Positions 27,616 to 36,735 of a stretch of DNA of 64,000 nucleotides are shown here, piece after piece. Position 1 is the first letter of the stretch. Each line of letters begins with the position of its first letter. Made by a program: the position numbers and the translations under genes. Below the pieces are notes generated by a model, which saw only the letters and a list, made by a program, of their open reading frames with translations, made no database searches and was not told the DNA's origin. Source of the DNA: Flavobacterium sp. W4I14 (GTDB lineage: Bacteria; Bacteroidota; Bacteroidia; Sphingobacteriales; Sphingobacteriaceae); the NCBI GenBank assembly GCA_030817875.1, contig JAUSZU010000001.1:1302001-1366000 (forward strand). The letters run 5' to 3'.

Positions 27616-27930
27616 ATGCCTATCAATCAAAGTGAAAGTTCAGTTTCAGCCAAGTCCAAAGCTTCAATTGATATCAGAACACTTGAACCCATTATGTTTT
27701 ATTCGGGAAAGCAAGATGAACTGCAGATATTTTTAAATGAAACTGAATATGGTGAACTGATTATTAAGTCACTGTCTAACGACCAGATTCAGGTTAAAGC
27801 GGTGCTGCTTGATGAAACAGGCGAAAAACTCAACTGGAAACAGGATTACAAAGGGCTTAGGGTATCAGTGCCAAAGACATTAGTAACCAGTAAGAAGGCC
27901 ACGGGGAGGGTGGTAAAGGTCACTTTTTAA
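27616..27930 (+). CDS. Orphan C-terminal domain of a GH29 fucosidase
   Basis: 104 residues without signal peptide or catalytic barrel. The order of motifs (YSGKQDELQIFL, GELIIKSL, VLLDETGEKLNWKQ, KGLRVSVPK and a final V-KVTF) matches the C-terminal beta-sandwich of GH29 alpha-L-fucosidases, where the same pattern of a strand, a 'G..L.IKSL' turn and 'L.WKQ..GL.V.LP' occurs; the fucosidase at 29466 ends with a similar block. It may be the remnant of a lost third fucosidase or a free-standing domain. The open frame and start codon are intact. No catalytic function is expected. Confidence 0.55.
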   Translation: MPINQSESSVSAKSKASIDIRTLEPIMFYSGKQDELQIFLNETEYGELIIKSLSNDQIQVKAVLLDETGEKLNWKQDYKGLRVSVPKTLVTSKKATGRVVKVTF

Positions 27931-27987
27931 TTAAAATGACAATGATGAAATAAAAATCAATTAATCAATAACCTCAAACCATTAAAC

Positions 27988-29415
27988 ATGAAAAACAAAA
28001 AACAACTTTGCTTTGCATTGCTTTTGACGATTTCAAGCGGTCTTTTAATAACCGCCTGTAAAAAAGCACCCGTTTCAGAACCAGAAACGCTTAATGCAAA
28101 ACCAACTACATTGGCACTGAGCTCGGGAACCACTCCGCCGAGTTTTGTTACCAATACCAAAAACCTGAACATTGTAATGTTTGTGCCTACCGATAATCCG
28201 GCGCTTGCTGATTACAAAACCCGCTTAACCTCTTTATTGGTTCATTTTCAGGGCTGGTTCCATACCGAAATGTTAAGGTATGGCTATGACAAATACATGG
28301 GATTGCCCAAAATCGATTCAACCGGATTGGTGCGTTTTATCGAAATACCAGCTCAGTTTGCACAATCGGCCTATCCTTACGATGCGGGTATTTCTGCAAC
28401 TAAAATCCTGAACGAAATTGCAGCCTACAAAGCTACGCATGCTTCAGAATTCTCAAATTCAAGTCACACCCTAATTTTATTGCCAAACCGCACTGATGGT
28501 GGCGATCAACCTTTTTATGGTTACGGCAAAAATTGCTTCGCGGTAGATAACGCTAATATGGCGGTTGATAAAATTCCCAATGCAACATCAAATTTACTTG
28601 GCGGTATGCTGCATGAGCTGGGACACGGCTTAAATTTGCCGCACGATCATGCCAAATATGCATCAGAACAACCAACATTAGGTACTTCTTTAATGGGATC
28701 AGGAAATGTAACTTTCAGTAAAGGACAGCCAACATTCTTAACCGAAGTTGATGCCGCTATTTTAAACCGTAACGAAGTGTTCCAGAATCCTTTGCCTACA
28801 GAAATACCTTATGAAGCAGCCACCACGACAATTAATGCACAGTTTGCCTACAATGCAACAACACAGGCTTTCAATGTTACAGGTTCATTTACAAGTAATA
28901 AAGAAGTAAATGATATCCTGATTTACATGGACCCAGATTTGAGTAGTAGCGATGCTGATTATAATGCCGTGGCATGGAGATCGAACCCCGGTACCGGAAA
29001 TACAATTTCGACAACTATTCCTTTTAGTGAGCTTTATTACAAAAACAACGAAGCTTACAACATCAGGGTTAAATTGCTATTGAAAAATGGTGGTAATGTG
29101 AGCAAAACCTATTCATTTTCATTTTTAAATGGTGTGCCGCAAATTGGTGCAAATGGTTCTGCTAAATTTCATCAGAATGCCAGTTATGGCGGGTACGGTA
29201 TATCATTACCTGTTGGCCAGTATACCACCGCCGATTTAATAAGCCGCGGTATTAGTAATAACGATGTATCATCTGTTAATTTAGGTCTTGGTGTTAAAGT
29301 AATTATGTATGATGGAGATAACTTTACTGGAAGTAGTATTGAATTAACGTCGTCAAGTACCTACGTTTCTACGTTTAACGATAAGGCATCATCCATAAAA
29401 GTGATTGCCCTTTAA
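27988..29415 (+). CDS. Metzincin-like zinc metalloprotease lipoprotein with crystallin-like domain
   Basis: 475 residues. A lipoprotein signal (LLITACKK) is followed by a protease domain with HELGHGLNLPH near residue 209, i.e. HExxHxxNxxH: the three zinc His and the Glu are present, but the usual metzincin Gly is Asn. TSLMGSGNVTF about 20 residues later could provide the Met-turn. The last 85 residues (YGGYGISLPVGQYT, NNDVSSVNLGLGVKV, YDGDNFTGSS) have the pattern of a beta/gamma-crystallin domain, often Ca-binding. Anchored at the surface or periplasm, it could cut the protein part of a glycoprotein and so expose glycans to the neighbouring fucosidases. Substrate is inferred from context. Confidence 0.8.
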   Translation: MKNKKQLCFALLLTISSGLLITACKKAPVSEPETLNAKPTTLALSSGTTPPSFVTNTKNLNIVMFVPTDNPALADYKTRLTSLLVHFQGWFHTEMLRYGYDKYMGLPKIDSTGLVRFIEIPAQFAQSAYPYDAGISATKILNEIAAYKATHASEFSNSSHTLILLPNRTDGGDQPFYGYGKNCFAVDNANMAVDKIPNATSNLLGGMLHELGHGLNLPHDHAKYASEQPTLGTSLMGSGNVTFSKGQPTFLTEVDAAILNRNEVFQNPLPTEIPYEAATTTINAQFAYNATTQAFNVTGSFTSNKEVNDILIYMDPDLSSSDADYNAVAWRSNPGTGNTISTTIPFSELYYKNNEAYNIRVKLLLKNGGNVSKTYSFSFLNGVPQIGANGSAKFHQNASYGGYGISLPVGQYTTADLISRGISNNDVSSVNLGLGVKVIMYDGDNFTGSSIELTSSSTYVSTFNDKASSIKVIAL

Positions 29416-29465
29416 TTATTATTATTTATAACAGGCTTATATTTAATGTTTTAAACCAAATCAAA

Positions 29466-30863
29466 ATGAGAAAACCGCTTTTTTTAAGCCTGTTATTTGT
29501 ACTGTTTGTTCAGCTATTGGTTGGGCAAACAGTACAAAATAATGCATTGGAACAGTTTAAGACAGAAAAATTCGGTCTGTTTCTACACTGGGGGTTGTAT
29601 GCGCAAACTGCCGGCGATTGGAAAGGCCATAAGGTTAAAGGAGGAGAGCATTTTATGCTTTACGAACGGATTCCGGTACAAGAGTACGGAACCATTGCTG
29701 ATCAATTTAATCCAGTAAAGTTCGATGCAGATGCCTGGGTTAAACAAGCCAAAGAAGCAGGGATGAAGTATATCGTTGTTACGGCCAAGCATCATGATGG
29801 ATTTGCCATGTACAACTCAACCAGCAGCGATTATAATATTGTAAAAAGAAGCCCCTTTAAGCGCGATCCAATTGCAGAGCTGGCAAAAGCCTGCAAAAAA
29901 TACAAAATCACACTTTGCCTTTACTATTCCTTAGGGAGAGATTGGCAAGATCCGGATGTGCCAACCAATTGGCCTGTAAAGGCTGGCAGAAGCAACACCT
30001 GGGATTATCCTAATGAAGATAAAAAAGTTTTTAACCGCTATTTCGAAAGAAAAGTTAAACCACAGATCACCGAACTTTTAAATAACTATGGGCCCATTGG
30101 TGCACTTTGGTTCGATACGCCTGAACTTATCAGTAAAACAGAGAGTGCAGAACTTAAAGCGTTAGTTAATAAATTACAGCCAAACTGCTTGGTTAACAAT
30201 AGAATTGGAAATGGTTATGGCGATTTTTCAATTTCTGAACAGTCTTTGTCGCCATCATCAAAAAAAGCATGGGAGTCTTGTTTAACCATTGGCCAAAACT
30301 GGGGCTACAACAAGCACGATAGTCTTTGGAAATCGCCAGAAATGCTGGTGCGGCACTTGGTAGAAGTAGTTGCTAACGGGGGCAATCTGTTGTTAAATAT
30401 TGGCCCTAAAGGCGATGGTACATTTCCGGATTGGGCAACTGCCCGATTAAAAACGATAGGTAAATGGATGGATATTAATCATGAGGCCATTTACGCTAGC
30501 CACCCATGGTTGACCATAAAAGAAAATAGTGGAGAAAAGATCGACATTATTTCCATCGAAGAAAGTAAAAACGCCATTAAAGATGCCGTTTTTGATGGTA
30601 CACCTAAATCTTTAACACCAGATATTTATTATGCCGCAAAGGATAAGACAGTATATGCTTTTTTAAGAAGCTGGCAAAAGCCAGATGTACTGTTAAAGCA
30701 GATAAACAAAAACACATTGTCTGTTAAAAATATTGAACTTCTGGGAAACAATAAGAAAATAAAATGGGCAATAAATAATGAGGGGCTTAATGTCGATTTA
30801 CCAATTGATTATAAAAAAGGAAGCCAGTTTCCTGTATATGTATTAAAAATAACAACCAATTAA
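29466..30863 (+). CDS. GH29 alpha-L-fucosidase
   Basis: 465 residues with a signal peptide (cleaved near LLVGQ). The GH29 barrel is clear: FGLFLHWGLYAQ, YIVVTAKHHDGFAMY, the nucleophile region GALWFDTPE (Asp near residue 216) and GNLLLNIGPKGDG; a C-terminal beta-sandwich ends the protein (KIKWAINNEGLNVDLP). It hydrolyses terminal alpha-L-fucose from oligosaccharides. The stop overlaps the start of the GH20 gene by one base (TAATG), so the two are translationally coupled. Confidence 0.94.
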   Translation: MRKPLFLSLLFVLFVQLLVGQTVQNNALEQFKTEKFGLFLHWGLYAQTAGDWKGHKVKGGEHFMLYERIPVQEYGTIADQFNPVKFDADAWVKQAKEAGMKYIVVTAKHHDGFAMYNSTSSDYNIVKRSPFKRDPIAELAKACKKYKITLCLYYSLGRDWQDPDVPTNWPVKAGRSNTWDYPNEDKKVFNRYFERKVKPQITELLNNYGPIGALWFDTPELISKTESAELKALVNKLQPNCLVNNRIGNGYGDFSISEQSLSPSSKKAWESCLTIGQNWGYNKHDSLWKSPEMLVRHLVEVVANGGNLLLNIGPKGDGTFPDWATARLKTIGKWMDINHEAIYASHPWLTIKENSGEKIDIISIEESKNAIKDAVFDGTPKSLTPDIYYAAKDKTVYAFLRSWQKPDVLLKQINKNTLSVKNIELLGNNKKIKWAINNEGLNVDLPIDYKKGSQFPVYVLKITTN

Positions 30864-32452
30864 TGAGGTTACTATATATATTATCTATACTAATTATTTA
30901 TTCAACGGCATTTGCACAGCAGCCGGGAATTATTCCTATGCCAGTGCAATTTGTAAAAGGCAATGGCTATTATACCATAAATAATTACAGTAGCATTAGT
31001 TATAATAACGAACAGCTAAAAACGATTGCTTACTATTTTCAGAACGAATTATTAAGTCAAAAAGGAATTACCCTTCAGCGGAAAGCAAAATCGGCAAGTA
31101 TTGTGCTGATGCTAAAAGCCGGAAAAAAACATGCAGATTCATGTGCTTATCAGATCAGTATCAAACCTGATCAGATTATAGTTTCTGCTACACATCCCAA
31201 TGGCATTTTTTATGGGGTGGTTTCGCTGTTGCAATTGGCACTAACCAATAAAAACAATCAGCTTCCTGCTGCAGAAATAAGTGATGCACCTGCCTATGCA
31301 TGGCGTGGCTTTATGCTCGATGAATCCCGTCATTTTTTTGGCAAACAAAAAGTAAAGTCTATTTTAAACTGGATGGCCTTTTATAAACTGAATACTTTTC
31401 ACTGGCATTTAACCGATGAACCTGCCTGGCGCCTGGAGGTTAAAAAATATCCTAATTTGGCTCTTATTGGTGGCATTGGAGATTATTTAAACCCCAATTT
31501 GCCAGCACAGTTTTATACACAGGCCGATATTAGGGAAATTGTGGCTTACGCTGCCGAACGCTACATTAAAGTTATACCTGAAATTGATATGCCCGGACAC
31601 GCTACTGCGGCCAATAAAGCCTATCCAGAATATTCAGGAGGCGGTTCAATAGGGCATCCAGAGTTTACCTTTAACCCTGGCCTGGAAAAAACCTATGGTT
31701 ATTTAACCGATATTTTAAAAGAAACCAATGTGCTTTTCCCTGCCGGATTGATCCATTTAGGGGGAGATGAAGTGAGTTACGGAAATGAAAAATGGAAAAG
31801 CAATCCAGATATTTTAAAACTCCGCGAACGCGAAAAGCTTAAGGATGATGCTGCGGTAGAGCATTATTTTATGAAACGCATGGCTGATTCGCTTTACCAA
31901 TTAAATGCAAGAGCTATTTTTTGGGATGAAATGGCCGAAGCCGATCTGCCGAAAGAGAAAACCATTATGTTTTGGTGGCGCCAGGAAAAGCCCGCTCAGC
32001 TCCGTACTGCTTTAAGTAAGGGGTACCCAACGGTTTTATGCCCACGCTTGCCACTGTATTTCGATTTCGTTCAGGATAGTACCCATCAATATGGTAGAAA
32101 ATGGAACAAACTATATAGTCCCATTGAGCAGGTATACCAGTTCGATGCACAGTCTTATGCCGAAAATAAAAAAGAAAAACAGCTTATTTTAGGTATTCAG
32201 GCAAACCTTTGGACAGAAACAGTAGATAATGACAACCGTTTGGATTATTTGCTTTTTCCGCGGATTGCTGCCCTGGCAGAAGCTGCATGGACGCGGCAAA
32301 ACCATAAAGATTTTAAAACCTTTAGTAATAATCTAAGTCAACACCTGGCGCTTTATGGCAAAGCAGGACTTTATTATTATCATCCCTCAAAACCCTTACA
32401 AAATCCCGAAATGCCAGTTAAGAGAAAGAAGCCATTAAATTATAAAGATTAA
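30863..32452 (+). CDS. GH20 beta-N-acetylhexosaminidase
   Basis: 529 residues with signal peptide (STAFAQQ), a GH20b N-terminal domain (about 20-145) and the catalytic barrel: AYAWRGFMLDESRHFFG, FHWHLTDEPAWRLEVKKYP and the catalytic pair Asp-Glu in HLGGDEVSYG (about residue 301). Such enzymes remove terminal beta-GlcNAc or GalNAc by substrate-assisted catalysis. Placed between two GH29 fucosidases, it would act after defucosylation of HexNAc-containing chains. Confidence 0.94.
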   Translation: MRLLYILSILIIYSTAFAQQPGIIPMPVQFVKGNGYYTINNYSSISYNNEQLKTIAYYFQNELLSQKGITLQRKAKSASIVLMLKAGKKHADSCAYQISIKPDQIIVSATHPNGIFYGVVSLLQLALTNKNNQLPAAEISDAPAYAWRGFMLDESRHFFGKQKVKSILNWMAFYKLNTFHWHLTDEPAWRLEVKKYPNLALIGGIGDYLNPNLPAQFYTQADIREIVAYAAERYIKVIPEIDMPGHATAANKAYPEYSGGGSIGHPEFTFNPGLEKTYGYLTDILKETNVLFPAGLIHLGGDEVSYGNEKWKSNPDILKLREREKLKDDAAVEHYFMKRMADSLYQLNARAIFWDEMAEADLPKEKTIMFWWRQEKPAQLRTALSKGYPTVLCPRLPLYFDFVQDSTHQYGRKWNKLYSPIEQVYQFDAQSYAENKKEKQLILGIQANLWTETVDNDNRLDYLLFPRIAALAEAAWTRQNHKDFKTFSNNLSQHLALYGKAGLYYYHPSKPLQNPEMPVKRKKPLNYKD

Positions 32453-32476
32453 CACGAACACGAATAAAATTTGAAT

Positions 32477-33979
32477 ATGAAGAATATATTAAAGTCTGCT
32501 TTGGTTACCCTTGCTGCTATAGTTATAATAAACCCCGCAGATGCACAATGGACAGGACCGAAGAGCAAGCCTACAAAAGAAGTTGAAGTTAAATACGGAA
32601 CCCTAACACCACCACACCGTACCGATGCCGATATGGAAGCCTTTCGCAGTTACGGTTTAGGGCAGTTTATCCATTGGGGAATTTATTCTATCGCAGGTAA
32701 CGAATGGAATGGGGTAAGTGCAAGGGGTGGTGCAGCAGCATCAGAGTGGATCCGCTCCTGGGGTGGGCCTACCGCACCAAAAGATTGGACCAAAACTTAT
32801 GATAACCTGTACAAACAGTTTAACCCGAAAAACTTCGATGCCAAACGCTGGGCTAAACAAGCCAAGGATATGGGGGCAAAGTATGTGATTTTTACCACCA
32901 AACACCATGATGGCTTTGCACTTTGGCCAACCAAATATTCTGATTACAATGTTTCTGCATCGCCTTATAAAAAAGATATTGTAAAACAGATTGTGGATGC
33001 TTATACTGCCGAAGGTATTGATGTATATCTCTATTTCTCAATTTTAGAATGGAATAACCCAAATTATATGGGTAAGGCCCCCAAAACCGACGAAGAGAAA
33101 GAAAAATTCGGTAAATTTTTAGCTTATACCCGAAACCAGCTTTTAGAGCAACTGGATAACTATCCGAAAATTAAAGGTTTCTGGTTTGATGGTACCTGGG
33201 ATGCTTCGTGGAAAAGTGCTTACGAATTTACCTACAATCTAGAAAAAGAACTTCGAGAAAAACATCCTGGATTAATTATCGGTTCGCGCTTCCGTAACGA
33301 CGAACACGGCTCGAGGCACTTCGATTCGAATGGCAATATTTTAGGCGATTACGAACAAGGATGGGAGCGTAAGTTACCTGCAGAATTTGAGTGGTTAAAC
33401 GGTAACGATTGGGATGCGGTAATGACTATCCCACCAAACGGTTGGGGATATATGAAAGATTGGTCGGGGATTTATACCAAAACTACCGACGATTTATTGG
33501 ATATGCTGATGCGTTCGGTATCGATGAATGGCAATTTCGTATTAAACTTTGGGCCCGATGGCAATGGAAATATGCATCCCGAAGAGGATAAAATTGCAAA
33601 AGAAATTGGCGAGTGGATAAAAATAAATGCCGAGGCGGTATATGGCGTTCGCCATGCTGCATTAACACCTTCTAAATTAGGCTACTTTACTCAAAAGGCC
33701 GATAACCTTTATTTAACTGTTTTTAACCAACCTGTAAACGGTATTGTGCGCATTGCGGTGCCAAAAAATGCTAAACAGGTTCCAGGTACAGCTGCACTTT
33801 TAATAAACAGCAAGAATTTAGCCTTAAAACAAGCAGACCTTGGTTTGGATCTGGATAAGAATACCTATTACGATGTAATATTGCCAAAAGGTTTTCAACC
33901 CAACAAAGCATTTGTAATTAAAATGAAACTGGTGGCGCCAAAAGCAAAAGCAGCAAAGTTAATGGATGCTAAAATGTAG
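32477..33979 (+). CDS. GH29 alpha-L-fucosidase, second in locus
   Basis: About 500 residues from the ATG at 32477; an in-frame TTG two codons upstream is less likely. Signal peptide ends PADAQW. Motifs: GLGQFIHWGIYS, YVIFTTKHHDGFALWP, nucleophile region KGFWFDGTWD (Asp near 237) and GNFVLNFGPDGNGNMHP. It differs from the first GH29 in length and in the sugar-contact segments (for example ARGGAAASEWIRSWGG), which suggests a different linkage preference. It is the last gene of the run of genes on this strand; no T-rich terminator is evident. Confidence 0.93.
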   Translation: MKNILKSALVTLAAIVIINPADAQWTGPKSKPTKEVEVKYGTLTPPHRTDADMEAFRSYGLGQFIHWGIYSIAGNEWNGVSARGGAAASEWIRSWGGPTAPKDWTKTYDNLYKQFNPKNFDAKRWAKQAKDMGAKYVIFTTKHHDGFALWPTKYSDYNVSASPYKKDIVKQIVDAYTAEGIDVYLYFSILEWNNPNYMGKAPKTDEEKEKFGKFLAYTRNQLLEQLDNYPKIKGFWFDGTWDASWKSAYEFTYNLEKELREKHPGLIIGSRFRNDEHGSRHFDSNGNILGDYEQGWERKLPAEFEWLNGNDWDAVMTIPPNGWGYMKDWSGIYTKTTDDLLDMLMRSVSMNGNFVLNFGPDGNGNMHPEEDKIAKEIGEWIKINAEAVYGVRHAALTPSKLGYFTQKADNLYLTVFNQPVNGIVRIAVPKNAKQVPGTAALLINSKNLALKQADLGLDLDKNTYYDVILPKGFQPNKAFVIKMKLVAPKAKAAKLMDAKM

Positions 33980-34653
33980 CCTTGGATGAACGGTTATTTC
34001 CCAATTTTTTTGAAGTATGGTTTAAAGAAAACCGTGCGATTGTATACTATCAAATCATGCTTTGCGATAATTGGAAAACAAGGCCGAGAGGACATGCACC
34101 GGTTTTGATAGGAAGATTTAAATGTAAACGATGAGGTAATGAACAGGTTGATTAGTGCCCGAATTTTACCTTCTATACTAAGCGAACTTTAGACTGGTTA
34201 TCTGATGTTACGCCTGGTAAATACATTTATTTGGTTAGTTAATGATTGCGTAGCGATGGATGTTTCTACGCAATCTTATCCTAACCTAGTGGGCATACAT
34301 CCATATCAGAATTATCAATGAAATAATCCTTAAGCCTGATATCTTAATATAAATCACGGGTGCGGTAATATAAATCGCGGGTACAATAATATAAATCATG
34401 GGTACGATAATATAAATCGCGGGTGCGGTAATATAAATCGTGGGTGCGGTAATATAAATCACGGGTACAATAATATAAATAACGGGTGCAGTAATATAAA
34501 TCGCGCTATTGGCGTGATACATTTAATATTGAATTAAAACTGCACCGTAACTTTAATAATTTCATAACGCTAGCTAACTATTTTACTAATAACATTGGCT
34601 CATCTTTGTTAAAAGACCCTAACCAAATATTAGGATAATTTAAGCACAATGAT
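33980..34653. repeat. Gene-free region with 21-bp tandem repeat array
   Basis: 34345-34506 holds seven full and one partial copy of a 21-bp unit (TAATATAAATCGCGGGTGCGG with few variants). Before it, 34244-34253/34266-34275 is a perfect 10-bp inverted repeat (GATTGCGTAG). The array also reads as a heptapeptide repeat on the minus strand (YITAPVI-like), but no signal or start context supports a protein. The 21-bp period equals two helical turns, so a binding-site array is possible. Confidence 0.75.
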
Positions 34654-34929
34654 ATGAGACTGATTTCTTGCGTAGCGCTTTTAATGGTTATACCAGCAAT
34701 TGGACTTTTAACCAAAGCGAATAAATTTACTGATGATAAAAGGCCGGAAACCCCAGTACATGAACACATTGTAAATGATTCAGCTTCATTTAAATTGTTT
34801 AAACCTACTGGTAAGGCTGCTAAGTTTGAGGGGGCACCTACTGTATTTGCAACTGATTATCGGTTGAGTGTTTTTAAGCCTATGTGTCTCAGCCCAGCTC
34901 CATTGTTTACAATTAATAAAATAAAGTAG
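34654..34929 (+). CDS. Small putative secreted protein, unknown
   Basis: 91 residues starting MRLISCVALLMVIPAIGLLT, a plausible signal peptide or membrane anchor, followed by a Lys/Pro-rich tail with two FKLFKP/VFKPM-like segments. No family is recognised. It lies just after the 21-bp repeat array and before a palindrome-rich gap. It may be real or a chance frame. Confidence 0.4.
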   Translation: MRLISCVALLMVIPAIGLLTKANKFTDDKRPETPVHEHIVNDSASFKLFKPTGKAAKFEGAPTVFATDYRLSVFKPMCLSPAPLFTINKIK

Positions 34930-35194
34930 CGCTTTCAGTTACGAATCTGCCATCGACCTCCGTTGTCTTTGAAAAATTCTAACTTCTACCATTGACGGAT
35001 TCCAATAGAAAGGTCCGTCATTGCGAGGAGGAACGACGAGGCAATCTTTCATGTCCGTGATTCTGCTCTAAAGATTATCATGTGGTGTCAGATATTTCTA
35101 TCTGACACTTTGTTTGATCCTTTATTCCAGTTTCTAAATGGTTCTCATTGCCAGATGGTAACATCTGGCAGCACGTTTAAGTTCGAAAATCAAA
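34930..35194. repeat. Palindromic repeat cluster
   Basis: 35015-35055 carries a GTCATTGCGAGGAGGAACGA element. 35085-35094/35099-35108 is a perfect 10-bp stem (GTGTCAGATA). TGCCAGATG-gtaa-CATCTGGCA lies at 35149-35170. The last two belong to the CAGATG family also found near 8561 and 9014. Confidence 0.7.
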
Positions 35195-35977
35195 CTATTT
35201 ACCTTCCCACCAGGCCAAAGGAAACTTAATCTCATCCACAGAGCTTGCAATCATATCGGGTTTAAAAGCATAGTGTCCTAAAGTGTCTTTGCTTGAGATG
35301 CCCGAAAGCACCAGAATGGTTTTATATCCCATTTGAACACCTCCCTGTATATCTGTTTCCATGGTATCACCAATAACCGTAGTTTCACTGGTTTCCAATC
35401 CCAAAAATTTACGTGCCGAGCGCATCATCACGGGACTTGGTTTGCCTGTGACAAATGCTTTTCTGCCGGTTGCTTCTTCAATCATGGCAGTAGTTGCAGC
35501 AATGCCTAAATTATTCCAACCTGGTTTCTTTGGCGATGGATCTCTGTTGGTGGTGATAAATTTAGCTCCAGCAAGAATCATATCAACAGCACGCTGCACC
35601 ATTTCGAGCGTAAAGTTTCTACCTTCTCCCAGTACCACAAACTCTGGATCGGTGTTTACCAAAGTAATACCGTGATCGTGCAAGCTGCTTAATAAACCAC
35701 CTTCTCCCAATACATAAGCGGTACCACTTGGACTTTGATCGGAAAGGAATTTTCCTGTAGCCATTGCGCTGGTGTATACATGGCTTTCTTCCACTTTTAT
35801 ACCCAATCCTTTAAGTTTGCGTACTACTTCTAAAGCAGTTCTCTGACTATTGTTGGTCATAAATGCAAAAGGAATATCTTCATCAATTAAGTTTTTAATG
35901 AATTTATCAGCACCAAATATCAATTCTTCCCCGCTATAAATCACCCCATCCATATCTATTAATAATCCTTGTTTCAT
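35195..35977 (-). CDS. NagD-like HAD-IIA phosphatase
   Basis: 260 residues, no signal peptide, cytosolic. HAD motifs: DMDGVIYSG with the nucleophile and acid/base Asp at residues 8 and 10, AFMTNNSQRT (motif II Thr/Ser), the C2-cap region, a conserved Lys in TGKPSPVMM, and GDTMETDIQGG (motif IV). The NagD/p-nitrophenylphosphatase group dephosphorylates nucleoside monophosphates or sugar phosphates; the substrate cannot be told from sequence. It stands alone, facing the repeat cluster. Confidence 0.92.
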   Translation of the reverse strand: MKQGLLIDMDGVIYSGEELIFGADKFIKNLIDEDIPFAFMTNNSQRTALEVVRKLKGLGIKVEESHVYTSAMATGKFLSDQSPSGTAYVLGEGGLLSSLHDHGITLVNTDPEFVVLGEGRNFTLEMVQRAVDMILAGAKFITTNRDPSPKKPGWNNLGIAATTAMIEEATGRKAFVTGKPSPVMMRSARKFLGLETSETTVIGDTMETDIQGGVQMGYKTILVLSGISSKDTLGHYAFKPDMIASSVDEIKFPLAWWEGK

Positions 35978-36158
35978 GTTTTTGTAGATTTAATCTGTTT
36001 ATGTGCAAACTTAATATTTTCTTGTTCAACCAATGTTAAAATAAAGTCTTTTGAATAGTCAGATTTTGCCCAAATCAATCCTGTTGTGTTTAAATAGTAA
36101 TTTCTTTCTTATTCATTTATTAAATAAAAAATTAATGTTCGAATTGTAGCATATCCTC

Positions 36159-36184
36159 AATTTCTATCGTATGGATAGAAAATT
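36159..36184. promoter_or_regulatory. Inverted repeat just before a lipoprotein start
   Basis: AATTTCTATC and GATAGAAAATT flank GTATG. The dyad ends 5 bases before the ATG at 36190, so it may be an operator or a 5' hairpin that covers the start. Confidence 0.4.
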
Positions 36185-36189
36185 AAATT

Positions 36190-36714
36190 ATGAGAAACGC
36201 TTTTAAGTTAATCACCGTCTTTTTGATTGTATTAACCATCTTGAGTGCATGCAAAAAGAAAACGGATAACCCAATGGATTTTACCATTGATGCACAAAAT
36301 CTAACTCCTTGTATAGAAGGAAGCTGCCTGTTTGAATATGTTAATTATGTAGCAATGCCCGATCAGCAGACTGCACTTACCACTGGGCAATACCGGATTT
36401 TTTTGGCTACAAAGAGTAATAGCTTCAGCACCACGCGGATATATATGCAAGCACCAATGAAGGGTGATAAATTTTTATTAACGGATGCTGATATTCTGGC
36501 TGGAAAGGTAAAACATCTGTTTTCTTGCGCTTCATGCGACTATTTCAACTTAACTCCGATTGCAGGTACAATTAAAGGAATTAAAGTGGCTAACGCTAAT
36601 AATTCAGGCGAAAGATGGTTGCTGGATGCTCATATTGTTGTAGCAGCCGAAAAATCTAAAATACCCTTAGATACCATCAACATTAAACAATATTTTAATT
36701 TAGCTGTAAAATAG
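36190..36714 (+). CDS. Hypothetical lipoprotein with paired cysteines
   Basis: 174 residues. A lipoprotein signal (LTILSACKKK) is followed by a mature part with two Cys pairs, TPCIEGSC and FSCASCDYF. They could form disulfides or bind a metal. No known family is recognised. It is convergent with the esterase at 36736 and is preceded by a dyad. Confidence 0.7.
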   Translation: MRNAFKLITVFLIVLTILSACKKKTDNPMDFTIDAQNLTPCIEGSCLFEYVNYVAMPDQQTALTTGQYRIFLATKSNSFSTTRIYMQAPMKGDKFLLTDADILAGKVKHLFSCASCDYFNLTPIAGTIKGIKVANANNSGERWLLDAHIVVAAEKSKIPLDTINIKQYFNLAVK

Positions 36715-36735
36715 GATGAGGCGCTTATGTAGTAA

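Noticed and set aside
34286..34522. 78-codon heptapeptide-repeat frame on the minus strand
   Set aside because: It is produced by the 21-bp tandem array; the unit length is a multiple of three, so an open frame is expected by chance.
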